Positions 34,797 through 43,721 of a DNA stretch of 64,000 bases are shown here, piece after piece (the first letter of the stretch is position 1; every line of letters starts with the position of its first letter). The notes under the pieces were generated by a model that was given only the letters and a program-made list of their open reading frames with translations, made no database searches and was not told the origin of the DNA. Made by a program: the position numbers and the translations under genes. The stretch is from an uncultured Roseobacter sp. GTDB lineage: Bacteria; Pseudomonadota; Alphaproteobacteria; Rhodobacterales; Rhodobacteraceae. The stretch spans positions 434,001 through 498,000 of the forward strand of contig NZ_CANLXG010000002.1 of NCBI RefSeq assembly GCF_947495025.1, in the 5' to 3' direction.

Positions 34797-36329
34797 CTAT
34801 TCACGCAGACGGAAACGCTGAATTTTTCCCGTGGCTGTTTTTGGCAGATCGTCCACTACGTCCACGCGCCTGGGGTACTTCCACTTGCCGATCCGGTTCT
34901 TCACATGCTCCTTTAGGACCGCCTCGAGGTCTGTTTCCGGCGCACCCTGCAGCACAACATAGGCACGCGGCTTTTCCAGCCCGTCCGCATCACGCATTGG
35001 CACAACGGCGGCTTCGAGCACGGAGGGGTGGCTGGCCAGCGCCTGCTCCACTTCAAACGGCGAAACCCAGATGCCGGACACCTTGAACATATCGTCCGTG
35101 CGCCCGCAGTAGACATGGCGGCCATCCGTGCGTTGGATGTATTTGTCGCCCGTCCGGGTCCATTCTCCGAGAAAAGTGTCGCGGGACTTACTGCGCTGGT
35201 TCCAGTACCCAGCAGCGGCTGAGGCGCCTCTGACGAGCAGTTCGCCGACTTCGCCATGAGGCACGTCAGCACCGGCTTCATCCACGAGACGCAGATCGTA
35301 ACCCGGCACGGCTGTGCCTGATGTGCCGTAGCAGACATCATCACTGCGGTTGCTCAGGAAAATATGCAGCATCTCTGTCGACCCGACCCCGTCGAGAACA
35401 GCAACGCCGGTGTGCGCCTCCCACCGCACACCGACGTCTTCGGGTAACGCCTCGCCCGCTGAGATTGCTCTGCGAAGCGGCGCGTCCGGCGCACCCGCGC
35501 TGTCCATGCCAGCGACCATCGCCGCGTATAAGGTTGGCACGCCGCAGAAGACCGTGGGCTTCTCCGCGGCCATGGCGGCGAGCATGTCCGCTGGCGCAGG
35601 ACGACCGGAAAAAAGCACGCTTGTCGCACCCACCGCAAGGGGAAAAGTCATGGCATTCCCGAGCCCGTAGGCAAAGAAAAGCTTTGCTGCAGACAATACA
35701 GTGTCGGTCTCTTTCAGGCCCAGCACATGCGCGCCGTAGGTCTCTGCGGTTGCCTGCATCGAGGCATGCACATGCTGCACGCCCTTGGGCGCGCCGGTAG
35801 ACCCGGACGAATACAGCCAGAAGGCCACTTCGTCCGGAGAGGCCGCCAGAGTTTCGCAGATCGGCGCACCATCGACAAAGTCGCTGTATGTTATGGTGTT
35901 TGCCGGTGCGCTGTCGCCGAGCACAACGATTTCCCGCAGCCATGGATTCGCGTCGAGCGCAGGCGCAACGGTGTCCCACAAAGCGGCAGAAACGAACAGA
36001 ATGGTGGCTCTGCTGTCGGCGAGGATTGACTGATACACCGGGGCCGCGAGCAGTGTATTCACCGGGACGGGTACGACCCCGCATTTCAGCGCACCAAAGA
36101 AGAGCTGTGGAAACTCAAGTGTATCCAGAACAATCATCGCGGCACGTTCCTCGCGCCGGATGCCAGCACGCTGTAGTGCGCCCGCGACCTGCCCCGCACC
36201 CGTCTCCAGCCCCCCGTAGGTCAGTGTCCGCCCGGTACCGGCCTGGCGGTAGGCCACCTTGTCACCGCGCCCCTCACTGCGGTGACGGTCGACAAAATAG
36301 CTGGCGGCATTTCCGGCAATGCTGGTCAC
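34797..36329 (-). CDS. Benzoate-CoA ligase
   Basis: 510-residue adenylate-forming enzyme activating benzoate (or a close analogue) to benzoyl-CoA with ATP. AMP-binding signature YSSGSTGAPKGVQHVH (about 170), GSTEMLHIF, and the C-terminal lysine region LPKTATGKIQRF. The GTG at 36329 is preferred because GGAGGG lies 5-7 nt upstream; a longer GTG start at 36374 lacks a ribosome site. It is usually named bclA/bzdA, but the exact aromatic acid is not certain. Confidence 0.92.
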   Translation of the reverse strand: MTSIAGNAASYFVDRHRSEGRGDKVAYRQAGTGRTLTYGGLETGAGQVAGALQRAGIRREERAAMIVLDTLEFPQLFFGALKCGVVPVPVNTLLAAPVYQSILADSRATILFVSAALWDTVAPALDANPWLREIVVLGDSAPANTITYSDFVDGAPICETLAASPDEVAFWLYSSGSTGAPKGVQHVHASMQATAETYGAHVLGLKETDTVLSAAKLFFAYGLGNAMTFPLAVGATSVLFSGRPAPADMLAAMAAEKPTVFCGVPTLYAAMVAGMDSAGAPDAPLRRAISAGEALPEDVGVRWEAHTGVAVLDGVGSTEMLHIFLSNRSDDVCYGTSGTAVPGYDLRLVDEAGADVPHGEVGELLVRGASAAAGYWNQRSKSRDTFLGEWTRTGDKYIQRTDGRHVYCGRTDDMFKVSGIWVSPFEVEQALASHPSVLEAAVVPMRDADGLEKPRAYVVLQGAPETDLEAVLKEHVKNRIGKWKYPRRVDVVDDLPKTATGKIQRFRLRE

Positions 36330-36460
36330 AGTTCCCTCCCAAGACTCAGTGATCCCTGATGCTCTATCGTGCACCTGCGCCGCTGTGCTGCAAGCGTTTA
36401 GGAGGCAGAGCGCAGTTTAGTGCATGTTTCGGGCCGTAACAGAAATACAGCTGAAGCCTT

Positions 36461-37816
36461 TCAGCCAGGCAGCAGGAACAGGGTAATCGCCGGGAACATC
36501 ACGAGGATCACGACCCGCACGATGTCAGACCCCACAAAGAACATTACGGCCTTGTATGTCTCGGTCATGGGTGTCTCCCGGTCCATCGCGTTGATGATGA
36601 AAAGGTTCATGCCTACCGGTGGTGTGATCAGCCCCACCTCGACGACAATCAGAACCAGTATACCGAACCAGATCGCCACATGTTCGGGCGACATGCCAAA
36701 ATCCATCGCGGAAATCACGGGAAAGAATATCGGGATGGTCAGCAGGATCATCGAAAGGCTGTCCATCAGGCAGCCAAAAACAAGATAGAATAGCAGGATG
36801 ATCGACAGCACCAGCCAGGGAGAGAAACCCTGGGTCAGCACCCAGTCAGCCATAAACTGCGGCACACCGGACAGCGCCAGAAACCCGTTGTAAAAGCTGG
36901 CCCCCAGCACAATGAAAAAGATCATTGCGGTCGTCCTGGCCGTCCCGAGAAGACTGTCGCGGAACACGCTCCAGTTCAGGCTGCCTGACAGCAACGCAAC
37001 AAGGCCGGTGCCCATCGCGCCGATGGCTGAACCCTCGGTCGGTGTGAAGACGCCCAGATAAATACCCCCGACAACGACAGCAAAGATCACCAGAACCGGC
37101 CATGTAGCCCCGAGCGCCTTCCAGCGTTCACTCATCGGCACCGGCTCTCTGGTGCCGGCAGAATCCGGGTAGAGGCGCACGTAAACCGAGATCGTGAGCA
37201 TATAGCCAAGGGCTGCAAGGATGCCCGGCACAAAGGCCGCAAGGAACAGTTTTGCTATGTTCTGCTCGGTGATGATCGCATAGATCACCAGAATGACCGA
37301 AGGTGGGATCAGGATCCCGAGCGTACCACCCGCGGCAAGTGTCGCCGTCGAAAACCCGCCGGAATACCCGTACCGTTTAAGTTCCGGCAGCGCGACGCGG
37401 GACATGGTCGCCGCCGTCGCCAGCGATGACCCGCAGATTGCACCAAAGCCTGCACAGGCCCCGACCGACGCCATGGCGACCCCACCGCGGCGGTGGCCCA
37501 GAAAGTTCTCTGCGGCGCGGAACAGGGCAGACGACATCCCGGACAGCGTTGCGAACTGCCCCATCAGAAGGAACATCGGAATGATGGTCAGCGAATAGCT
37601 GGAAAATGTGGTGTATGTCTCGGACTTGAGCTTGGCCAGCAGCGGTGTCGGGTTGCCGTTCATGGCATAGTACCAGCCGCCAAACCCACAGAGCAGCATC
37701 GCCAGCCCGATCGGGGCGCGCATGAAAATCATGCCCAGCAGCACCGCAAAAGACCAGAAACCCAGTTCCAGCCTGCTCATACCGGCGAAAGGCAGCAAGT
37801 CGAGAAGTGTACTCAT
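36461..37816 (-). CDS. TRAP transporter large permease (DctM family)
   Basis: 451 residues with about 12 membrane helices. Typical DctM blocks: FMRAPIGLAMLLCG, GAICGSSLATAATMSRVALPELKRYGYSGGFSTATLAAGGTLGILIPPS-type region, and VEVGLITPPVGMNLFIINA near the end. Start ATG 37816 (MSTLLDLLPFAGMSRLE); the frame runs on upstream over dctQ. Likely brings in benzoate or another aromatic acid since it is directly upstream of the CoA ligase gene. Confidence 0.94.
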   Translation of the reverse strand: MSTLLDLLPFAGMSRLELGFWSFAVLLGMIFMRAPIGLAMLLCGFGGWYYAMNGNPTPLLAKLKSETYTTFSSYSLTIIPMFLLMGQFATLSGMSSALFRAAENFLGHRRGGVAMASVGACAGFGAICGSSLATAATMSRVALPELKRYGYSGGFSTATLAAGGTLGILIPPSVILVIYAIITEQNIAKLFLAAFVPGILAALGYMLTISVYVRLYPDSAGTREPVPMSERWKALGATWPVLVIFAVVVGGIYLGVFTPTEGSAIGAMGTGLVALLSGSLNWSVFRDSLLGTARTTAMIFFIVLGASFYNGFLALSGVPQFMADWVLTQGFSPWLVLSIILLFYLVFGCLMDSLSMILLTIPIFFPVISAMDFGMSPEHVAIWFGILVLIVVEVGLITPPVGMNLFIINAMDRETPMTETYKAVMFFVGSDIVRVVILVMFPAITLFLLPG

Positions 37817-37821
37817 AGCGC

Positions 37822-38391
37822 TCAGCGGACCGGAAGTAAGGCGCGGCCGGTGATGCTTTCCCCGACGCGCATTGCCGCGCAATAAACCGCCACAATGCAG
37901 GTCACCACCGAAGCTGCGAAACTGGCCGAGTAGGCCCACCAGACCGGAAACTGCAGAAAGAGCGTTGTCTCGCCGTTGCGCAGATAGCGCTGCACGCCGC
38001 CAAAAAGCTGCACACAGATGAGGATCAGCGCTGCCGCCAGAACAACCTCCCAGAAAGCGGCAATGAGCCGGCCAACCGGCCCCGGCAACCGGGAGGTAAA
38101 GATGTCTACTGTCGCGTGACCGCTGTAGAGCTGGCAAACCGGGAAAAAAGAGAAGATTGCAAAGGCAACCCCGGCCTCGAGCATTTCGTAACTGCCGTTG
38201 ACCTCACCGATGCCCAGATCCAGCAGTGCCTGTGCGACCCCGCCCATCGTGTTTTCGACCCAGTCCGCATGCAGCCATTTGTTGACCGAACGGCCTACGA
38301 TGGACAGCGTCGTCATGATCACAAGACCCGTCAGGACCAGCCCACCGATCACGGCCGTCGAGCGTGCAAGAAGCTTTATGGCCTGGTGCAT
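37822..38391 (-). CDS. TRAP transporter small permease (DctQ family)
   Basis: 189 residues with four membrane helices; conserved SIVGRSVNKWL near helix 1 and WEVVLAAALILICVQ. Forms the membrane complex with DctM, 5 bp upstream of it. Preceded by a terminator-like hairpin after dctP. Confidence 0.9.
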   Translation of the reverse strand: MHQAIKLLARSTAVIGGLVLTGLVIMTTLSIVGRSVNKWLHADWVENTMGGVAQALLDLGIGEVNGSYEMLEAGVAFAIFSFFPVCQLYSGHATVDIFTSRLPGPVGRLIAAFWEVVLAAALILICVQLFGGVQRYLRNGETTLFLQFPVWWAYSASFAASVVTCIVAVYCAAMRVGESITGRALLPVR

Positions 38392-38415
38392 TCAAAAAGA
38401 TCCTGACTGGGTACG

Positions 38416-38446
38416 AAAAACCCGCGGTACCTGGTGGCACCGCGGG
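38416..38446 (-). terminator. Terminator-like hairpin between dctP and dctQ
   Basis: On the minus strand: CCCGCGGT-N10-ACCGCGGG followed by TTTTT. It lies 15 bp after the dctP stop and 24 bp before dctQ. Partial termination here would make periplasmic binding protein in excess over the permeases, as is common for binding-protein-dependent transporters. Confidence 0.8.
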
Positions 38447-38461
38447 CAAAGTCATATCTGA

Positions 38462-39502
38462 TCACTCAGTATATTTGTCGATCAGCATGCGTGCTTCGTC
38501 GATCAGCGCCTGACCGTCGATGCCCTTTTCATTCATGTCCGCAACCCATTCGTCATAGATCGGCTGCGCCACAGTTTTCCAGGCTTCGGTTTCTTCGGCA
38601 TTCAGCGTAACGATGTTGTTACCGCGTGCTTCAGCTGCCGCGCGTGCCGGGCCGTCGCTGTCGGCCTGTGTGCCGCCCGCAAAAACCGAGAACTCGAGAC
38701 CGGAATTGTCATCAATGACTTTTTTCAGATCATCCGGCAGGCTGTCGTAGCGGTCTTTGTTCATCGCCAGCACGAAAGTCAGGACGTACAGCGCGTTGCC
38801 GGTGAATTCCGTATGGTTCTCAACCAGCTCCGGGATTTTCAGCGCTGCGGTCACTTCCCAGGGAATTGTTGTTCCGTCGATCACGCCCTTGGACAGACCT
38901 TCGGGTACTGCCGGAACCGGCATCCCAACCGGCGTCGCGCCGACTTTTTCCAGCAGCGCATTCGCGAGACGCGAGCCACCGCGGATTTTCATGCCTTCCA
39001 TATCTTCGGGCGAGCGGATCTCTTTGTTGGCATGGATAAGGCCGGGCCCGTGCACCCATGTGCCAAGGATATGCACATCCCTGAATTCGGTATCTTTCAT
39101 ATGTTTTTCAAACATTTCCCAATAGGCGCGTGACGCGGCCCGGGCGTTTGTCATCATGAAAGGCAGCTCGAAAACCTCGGTGCTTGGGTAGCGACCAGGC
39201 GTATAGCCCACCACCGTCCAGACGATATCGGCAACGCCGTCAATGGCCTGGTCCATCAGCTCTGGCGGTTTGCCACCCAGCTGCATCGAGGGATAGCGGT
39301 CAATCTTGATACGGCCTTCGCTGGCCTCTTCAACATTGTCCGCCCAGACATCCAGAACCAGTTTTGGCACGTTCGCCTGCGGCGGCAGGAACTGGTGCAG
39401 CGACAGGGTGACTTCCTGAGCGGCTGACGGGCCGGCACCAAAACCAAGCGCGACCGTCGCGGCAGCGGCCATATTCAGAAATGATTTCCGTGAGATTTTC
39501 AT
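38462..39502 (-). CDS. TRAP transporter solute-binding protein (DctP family)
   Basis: 346 residues with an export signal (MKISRKSFLNMAAAATVALGF, cleavage near AAQE). Typical DctP features: MQLGGKPPELMDQAIDGVADIVW and the central MEGMKIRGGSRLANALLEKVGATPVGMP, whose arginine usually contacts the substrate carboxylate. First gene of the transport-activation cluster; GAGG ribosome site. Confidence 0.95.
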   Translation of the reverse strand: MKISRKSFLNMAAAATVALGFGAGPSAAQEVTLSLHQFLPPQANVPKLVLDVWADNVEEASEGRIKIDRYPSMQLGGKPPELMDQAIDGVADIVWTVVGYTPGRYPSTEVFELPFMMTNARAASRAYWEMFEKHMKDTEFRDVHILGTWVHGPGLIHANKEIRSPEDMEGMKIRGGSRLANALLEKVGATPVGMPVPAVPEGLSKGVIDGTTIPWEVTAALKIPELVENHTEFTGNALYVLTFVLAMNKDRYDSLPDDLKKVIDDNSGLEFSVFAGGTQADSDGPARAAAEARGNNIVTLNAEETEAWKTVAQPIYDEWVADMNEKGIDGQALIDEARMLIDKYTE

Positions 39503-39679
39503 GTGTTTCCTCCCTGAAACCGGATCGGCCCGTACTTGCGACGGTCTCAGACCCTTTTATCCCACACAAATTGCTATTGCAGAAGTCAGGGGATGTCACC
39601 TGTGTTTGTAACTAAATGCCGGTCGCGCCAGCGGCGGGACGCATCTGCCTTACCGGTCAGGGGTATGCGGGTGAAGAAG

Positions 39680-39756
<77 letters not shown>

Positions 39757-39809
39757 ATCGGCGCGTGACCTATGCCAGCCGGCCTGCGCCGTCAAGCCAC
39801 AATCGGAGA

Positions 39810-40844
39810 TTAAAGCCCGCGAACGGCGTCAATCATCCGCTGGACATTGTCGGGGTCTGCATCCGGTGTGATCCCGTGCCCCAGATTAAAGATGTGGGGT
39901 CCACCGGAGAATGCCCGTACGATTGCACGCGCCTCATCCACCAGTGCCTGCCCACCGGTCACCATATGGCTGGACGCAAGATTACCCTGTACGCATCCGT
40001 CAACCTGGACATGGCCGGCAGCCCATCCGGCATCAACCGAGTTATCAAGCGCCACACAGTCCACACCTGTGGCTTTTGCAAACCCGATGTACTGATCACC
40101 TGCCTCGCGTGGGAAGCCGATCACCGGGATATGCGGATAGCTGGCTTTGAGCGCCGCGGTAATCCGTCGTGCGGGTTCCAGCGCGTATTTCCGGAAGTCA
40201 TCGCCTTTGAGTGATCCCGCCCAGCTGTCAAATATCTTGACGACTTCGGCGCCGGCTTCGATCTGTGCCGAGAGATAATCAATTGTACCCTCTGTGATCC
40301 GGTCAAGCAGCGCTTCGAATAGGGCGCGGTTCTCGTCCTTCAGCGCATGGGCAGGGCCCTGATCCGGGGTACCACGGCCGGCAATCATGTAGGTCGCCAC
40401 GGTCCAGGGCGCGCCTGCAAAACCGATGAGCGTTGTTTCGGCCGGCAACTCACGCCGCAGAATGCGCACTGTCTCATAAATCGGATTAAGTGTTTCGTGA
40501 ATATCGCTGACTGGCCCGAGCCTGTCAAAGTCGGCCTGTGTGGTCACGGTCGACAGACGCGGCCCCTCGCCGGTAACAAACCACAGATCCGCGCCCAGTG
40601 CCTGGGGCAGCAGCAGAATGTCGGCAAACAGAATGGCGGCATCGAACCCATAACGCCGGATCGGCTGCAGTGTGACCTCGGCGGCGAGTTCCGAGTTATA
40701 ACACAGTGACAGGAAATCACCGGCCTGCGCACGTGTTGCGCGATATTCCGGCAGGTACCGGCCAGCCTGACGCATCATCCAGATCGGCGGTGTCGGCAGC
40801 GTTTCACCCGCGAGGGCGCGCAGGATGGTTTTGGTCTGGCTCAT
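39810..40844 (-). CDS. hemE: Uroporphyrinogen decarboxylase
   Basis: Converts uroporphyrinogen III to coproporphyrinogen III in haem synthesis. 344 residues from ATG 40844 ([14 protein letters not shown]); an ATG at 40865 would add 7 residues. Conserved motifs: [20 protein letters not shown] (active-site Arg) and [17 protein letters not shown]. Divergent from hemC; a PpsR-type palindrome lies in the shared 101-bp region. Confidence 0.97.
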   Translation of the reverse strand: MSQTKTILRALAGETLPTPPIWMMRQAGRYLPEYRATRAQAGDFLSLCYNSELAAEVTLQPIRRYGFDAAILFADILLLPQALGADLWFVTGEGPRLSTVTTQADFDRLGPVSDIHETLNPIYETVRILRRELPAETTLIGFAGAPWTVATYMIAGRGTPDQGPAHALKDENRALFEALLDRITEGTIDYLSAQIEAGAEVVKIFDSWAGSLKGDDFRKYALEPARRITAALKASYPHIPVIGFPREAGDQYIGFAKATGVDCVALDNSVDAGWAAGHVQVDGCVQGNLASSHMVTGGQALVDEARAIVRAFSGGPHIFNLGHGITPDADPDNVQRMIDAVRGL

Positions 40845-40909
40845 CGTCTGATTTCCGTCTTTCATAGCGCACGTCCTGCTTCTAGCCTGAGATTCTTGAT
40901 CATTCCAGT

Positions 40910-40927
40910 TGTCAGTTTAAGTTGACA
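40910..40927. promoter_or_regulatory. PpsR/CrtJ-type site between hemE and hemC
   Basis: TGTC-N10-GACA palindrome (TGTCAGTTTAAGTTGACA), 18 bp before the hemC ATG and 65 bp before the hemE ATG. The PpsR/CrtJ consensus is TGT-N12-ACA; haem genes are known targets in Rhodobacter. Confidence 0.65.
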
Positions 40928-40945
40928 CATCTAAAAGATAAACCC

Positions 40946-41890
40946 ATGACAGTGCACCTTCCCACCCCCGACTCCCCGCTCAAAATCGGCACCCGCGGCT
41001 CACCGCTGGCTCTGGCCCAGGCCTATGAGACCCGCGAAAGACTGATGCGCGCCTTTGACCTGCCCGAAGACGCCTTTGAAATTGTCGTCATCAAGGTAAC
41101 GGGCGACGCGATCCAGGACCGCCCGCTGAAAGAAATCGGCGGTAAAGGTCTGTTTACCCGCGAGATTGAAGAAGACCTGCTCGCCGGCAAAATCGACATC
41201 GCCGTGCACTCGATGAAAGACATGCCGACCGTGCAGCCGGACGGCCTGACGCTCGACACCTACCTGCCGCGTGAAGACGTGCGGGACGCATTTGTTTCGC
41301 CGCAACTGTCAGGTATCGCCGAGCTTGCGCCCGGCGCGGTTGTCGGCACTTCCAGTCTGCGCCGCCGGGCACAGCTGCTTCATCGCCGTCCCGACCTCAA
41401 AGTCGTAGAGTTCCGCGGCAATGTTCAGACCCGACTGAAAAAACTCGCCGATGGCGTGGCAGAATGCACCTTTCTGGCTGCTGCTGGTCTGAACCGGCTG
41501 AATATGGATGACGTACCGGCAACCCCTGTCGCAACAGACGACATGCTGCCCGCGGTGGCTCAGGGTGCCATCGGAATCGAACGGCGCATTGCAGATGAAA
41601 ATACCGCCGGTTTGCTGGCTGCGATCCACCATACAGAGACAGGTCAGCGACTGGCCGCAGAGCGGAGCTTTCTGCTCACGCTGGACGGGTCGTGTGAAAC
41701 ACCCATTGCCGGACTGGCCGAACTGACCGGCGGCAACCTTCATCTGCGCGGAGAAGTGTTACGCCCGGACGGCAGCGATGCCATTGCCGGAAGCCGGAAC
41801 GGACCCGTGGCGGATGGTGCGGATATGGGCCGGGATCTGGCACGCGAACTGCTGTCAAAGGCCGGCGACGGCTTTTTCGACTGGCACTGA
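40946..41890 (+). CDS. hemC: Hydroxymethylbilane synthase
   Basis: Polymerises four porphobilinogen units. 314 residues; KIGTRGSPLALAQA at the N-terminus and GTSSLRRRAQLLHRRPDL in the centre; the dipyrromethane-cofactor cysteine is in LDGSCETPIAGLA. ATG 40946 chosen (MTVHLPTP); an in-frame ATG at 40922 lies inside the palindrome. Convergent with hemF. Confidence 0.97.
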   Translation: MTVHLPTPDSPLKIGTRGSPLALAQAYETRERLMRAFDLPEDAFEIVVIKVTGDAIQDRPLKEIGGKGLFTREIEEDLLAGKIDIAVHSMKDMPTVQPDGLTLDTYLPREDVRDAFVSPQLSGIAELAPGAVVGTSSLRRRAQLLHRRPDLKVVEFRGNVQTRLKKLADGVAECTFLAAAGLNRLNMDDVPATPVATDDMLPAVAQGAIGIERRIADENTAGLLAAIHHTETGQRLAAERSFLLTLDGSCETPIAGLAELTGGNLHLRGEVLRPDGSDAIAGSRNGPVADGADMGRDLARELLSKAGDGFFDWH

Positions 41891-41914
41891 TGCGCGTCAG
41901 GCCTGTGTGTCAGG

Positions 41915-42808
41915 TCAGACCCATTTTGCCAGCGGCGGCAGACTCATCAGCACAGCATTCGCGTCATGGCCCGTCTCGAGACCGAACTTTGTACCGCGGT
42001 CATAGACAAGGTTGTATTCGGCATAAAGGCCCCTGTGCACCAGCTGGGCATCCTTGTCCGCATCAGACCAGGGCATGACGCGGCGTTTACGCACAAGCGG
42101 CAGGTAGGCTGGCAGGAACGCCCGCCCGATATCCTGTGTCAGTGCGAAATCCGCCGCCCAGTCACCGGTGCAGTGATCATCCATGAAAATCCCGCCAACG
42201 CCCCGGGCCCGGCCACGGTGCGGCACGAAAAAATATTCGTCAGCCCACTCTTTCAGTCTGGGATAAAGGTCATCGCCATGCGGCGCGAGGTGCTTTTCCT
42301 GGGTCTGGTGGAAATGGCGCGTGTCTTCTTCGTATTCGATGCACGGGTTGAGATCCGAGCCGCCACCGAACCACCATGCGTGCGGTGTCCAGAACATCCG
42401 GGTATTCATGTGAACCGCAGGCGCATGCGGGTTCTGCATATGTGCCACCAGACTGATACCACTGGCCCAGAAGCGCGGATCATCTTTCATGCCCGGAATA
42501 CCCTTGCGCGCTGCCATGGCCATCTGGGCGCGCTCTCCGAGCGTACCGTATACAGTGGAGATATTGACGCCGACTTTCTCAAAAACACGGCCGCCGCGCA
42601 TCACGCTCATCAGGCCCCCGCCGGCATCTGACCCGTCATCGCTGGTGCGTGTGGTTTCTGATACTTCAAACATACCCGGAGCAGCGTCAGCCAGTGGTCC
42701 TTCGCTGTGGTCGCGCTCAAGGTCCTCAAAGGCACTTACAATGTCGTCGCGAAGGGTCCGGAACCAGGCAGAGGCCCGCTGTTTCTCAGTATCAAATGTA
42801 TCGGTCAT
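41915..42808 (-). CDS. hemF: Oxygen-dependent coproporphyrinogen III oxidase
   Basis: 297 residues. Decarboxylates coproporphyrinogen III under aerobic conditions. Signature WFGGGSDLNPCIEYEEDTRHFH and PHRGRARGVGGIFMDD; C-terminus YNLVYDRGTKFGLETG. Its anaerobic counterpart hemN is also in this window. A PpsR-type palindrome is 13 bp upstream of the ATG. Confidence 0.98.
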   Translation of the reverse strand: MTDTFDTEKQRASAWFRTLRDDIVSAFEDLERDHSEGPLADAAPGMFEVSETTRTSDDGSDAGGGLMSVMRGGRVFEKVGVNISTVYGTLGERAQMAMAARKGIPGMKDDPRFWASGISLVAHMQNPHAPAVHMNTRMFWTPHAWWFGGGSDLNPCIEYEEDTRHFHQTQEKHLAPHGDDLYPRLKEWADEYFFVPHRGRARGVGGIFMDDHCTGDWAADFALTQDIGRAFLPAYLPLVRKRRVMPWSDADKDAQLVHRGLYAEYNLVYDRGTKFGLETGHDANAVLMSLPPLAKWV

Positions 42809-42821
42809 GGTCCGCCTGATG

Positions 42822-42839
42822 TGTCAGTTTTCTCTGACA
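42822..42839. promoter_or_regulatory. PpsR/CrtJ-type site upstream of hemF
   Basis: TGTCAG-TTTTCT-CTGACA, i.e. TGTC-N10-GACA with 6-bp arms. The position immediately before the start codon suits repression of hemF. Confidence 0.62.
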
Positions 42840-42881
42840 GTTATCTAACGCGGATTTGTCCGGAACGAAAAGAAAGAAATA

Positions 42882-43682
42882 TCAGTGCGCCGGGGCTGCC
42901 ACCACATCCAGCAGGCTGCGGCCGCCATCAACAGTAATTATCTCGCCCGTCATAAATCCGGAGCTTTCGGCGGCCAGAAACTGTACAGCATCCGCCAGCT
43001 CGGTCGGACCAGCGATGCGGCCCATAGGAGTGTGGGTGCGTATGTCTTCGCGCCAGTCGCTGTTCTCGACAACCGAAGACTGCAGCGACGCACTCATCAC
43101 AGAACCAAATGCCACCGCATTTACACGAATACGCTCAGGTGCCAGAGCGAGCGCCATTGAACGGGTCATCTGCTCCAGTGCGGCGGATGCGATGGAATAC
43201 CCCATCAGCTCGGGCCGCGTATGCCGTGAGACAATAGAGCTGAGATTTACAATGGAACCCAGTTGCCCTTCGGGCTGATCCGCCCCCTGCTTCATCATTC
43301 GCTTGGCCACCTGCTGGGTCAGCTGAAGCGCCGTCATCAGATTTTGCTCCAGCAGCACCTCGACGGAGTTATCCTCGACATCCAGCGCATTGGTTGGCAT
43401 GACCTGCCGGGACGCATTGACAAGAATATCCACCCTGTCAAATGCATCGATTGTCGCCGAAACGAGGTTGGCAATCGTCAGCCGCTGGCGCAGGTCACCG
43501 GCAAAATACCGCAGGGTCGCATCATCTTTTTGCTCGCCCCATTCATCTGCCAGCCTCTTTTCATCCATGTCGGCACACATCACATTGGCGCCCCGGTCCG
43601 CAAACTGGCGCGCTATGGCCAGCCCGATGCCGTTCGCCGCACCGGTGACGATTGCGGTCTTTCCTTTGACTGAGAATGACAT
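42882..43682 (-). CDS. SDR-family protein with substituted catalytic lysine
   Basis: 266 residues, classical short-chain dehydrogenase fold. NAD(P)-binding TGAANGIG (about 14-21), CADMDE (strand 2 acid, suggesting NAD), catalytic Asn (LEQNLMTA) and Ser (NLSSIVS) are present, but the YxxxK pair reads Y-S-I-A-S: the lysine codon is TCC (43185-43187). C-terminal VDGG is intact. It is either a non-catalytic member or uses an altered proton relay. Located between hemF and an rRNA methyltransferase; no operon partner is obvious. Confidence 0.88.
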   Translation of the reverse strand: MSFSVKGKTAIVTGAANGIGLAIARQFADRGANVMCADMDEKRLADEWGEQKDDATLRYFAGDLRQRLTIANLVSATIDAFDRVDILVNASRQVMPTNALDVEDNSVEVLLEQNLMTALQLTQQVAKRMMKQGADQPEGQLGSIVNLSSIVSRHTRPELMGYSIASAALEQMTRSMALALAPERIRVNAVAFGSVMSASLQSSVVENSDWREDIRTHTPMGRIAGPTELADAVQFLAAESSGFMTGEIITVDGGRSLLDVVAAPAH

Positions 43683-43721
43683 CTTTTCCTTTCTGGCGCG
43701 TAATGCGCCCTCTGGAAGCTG

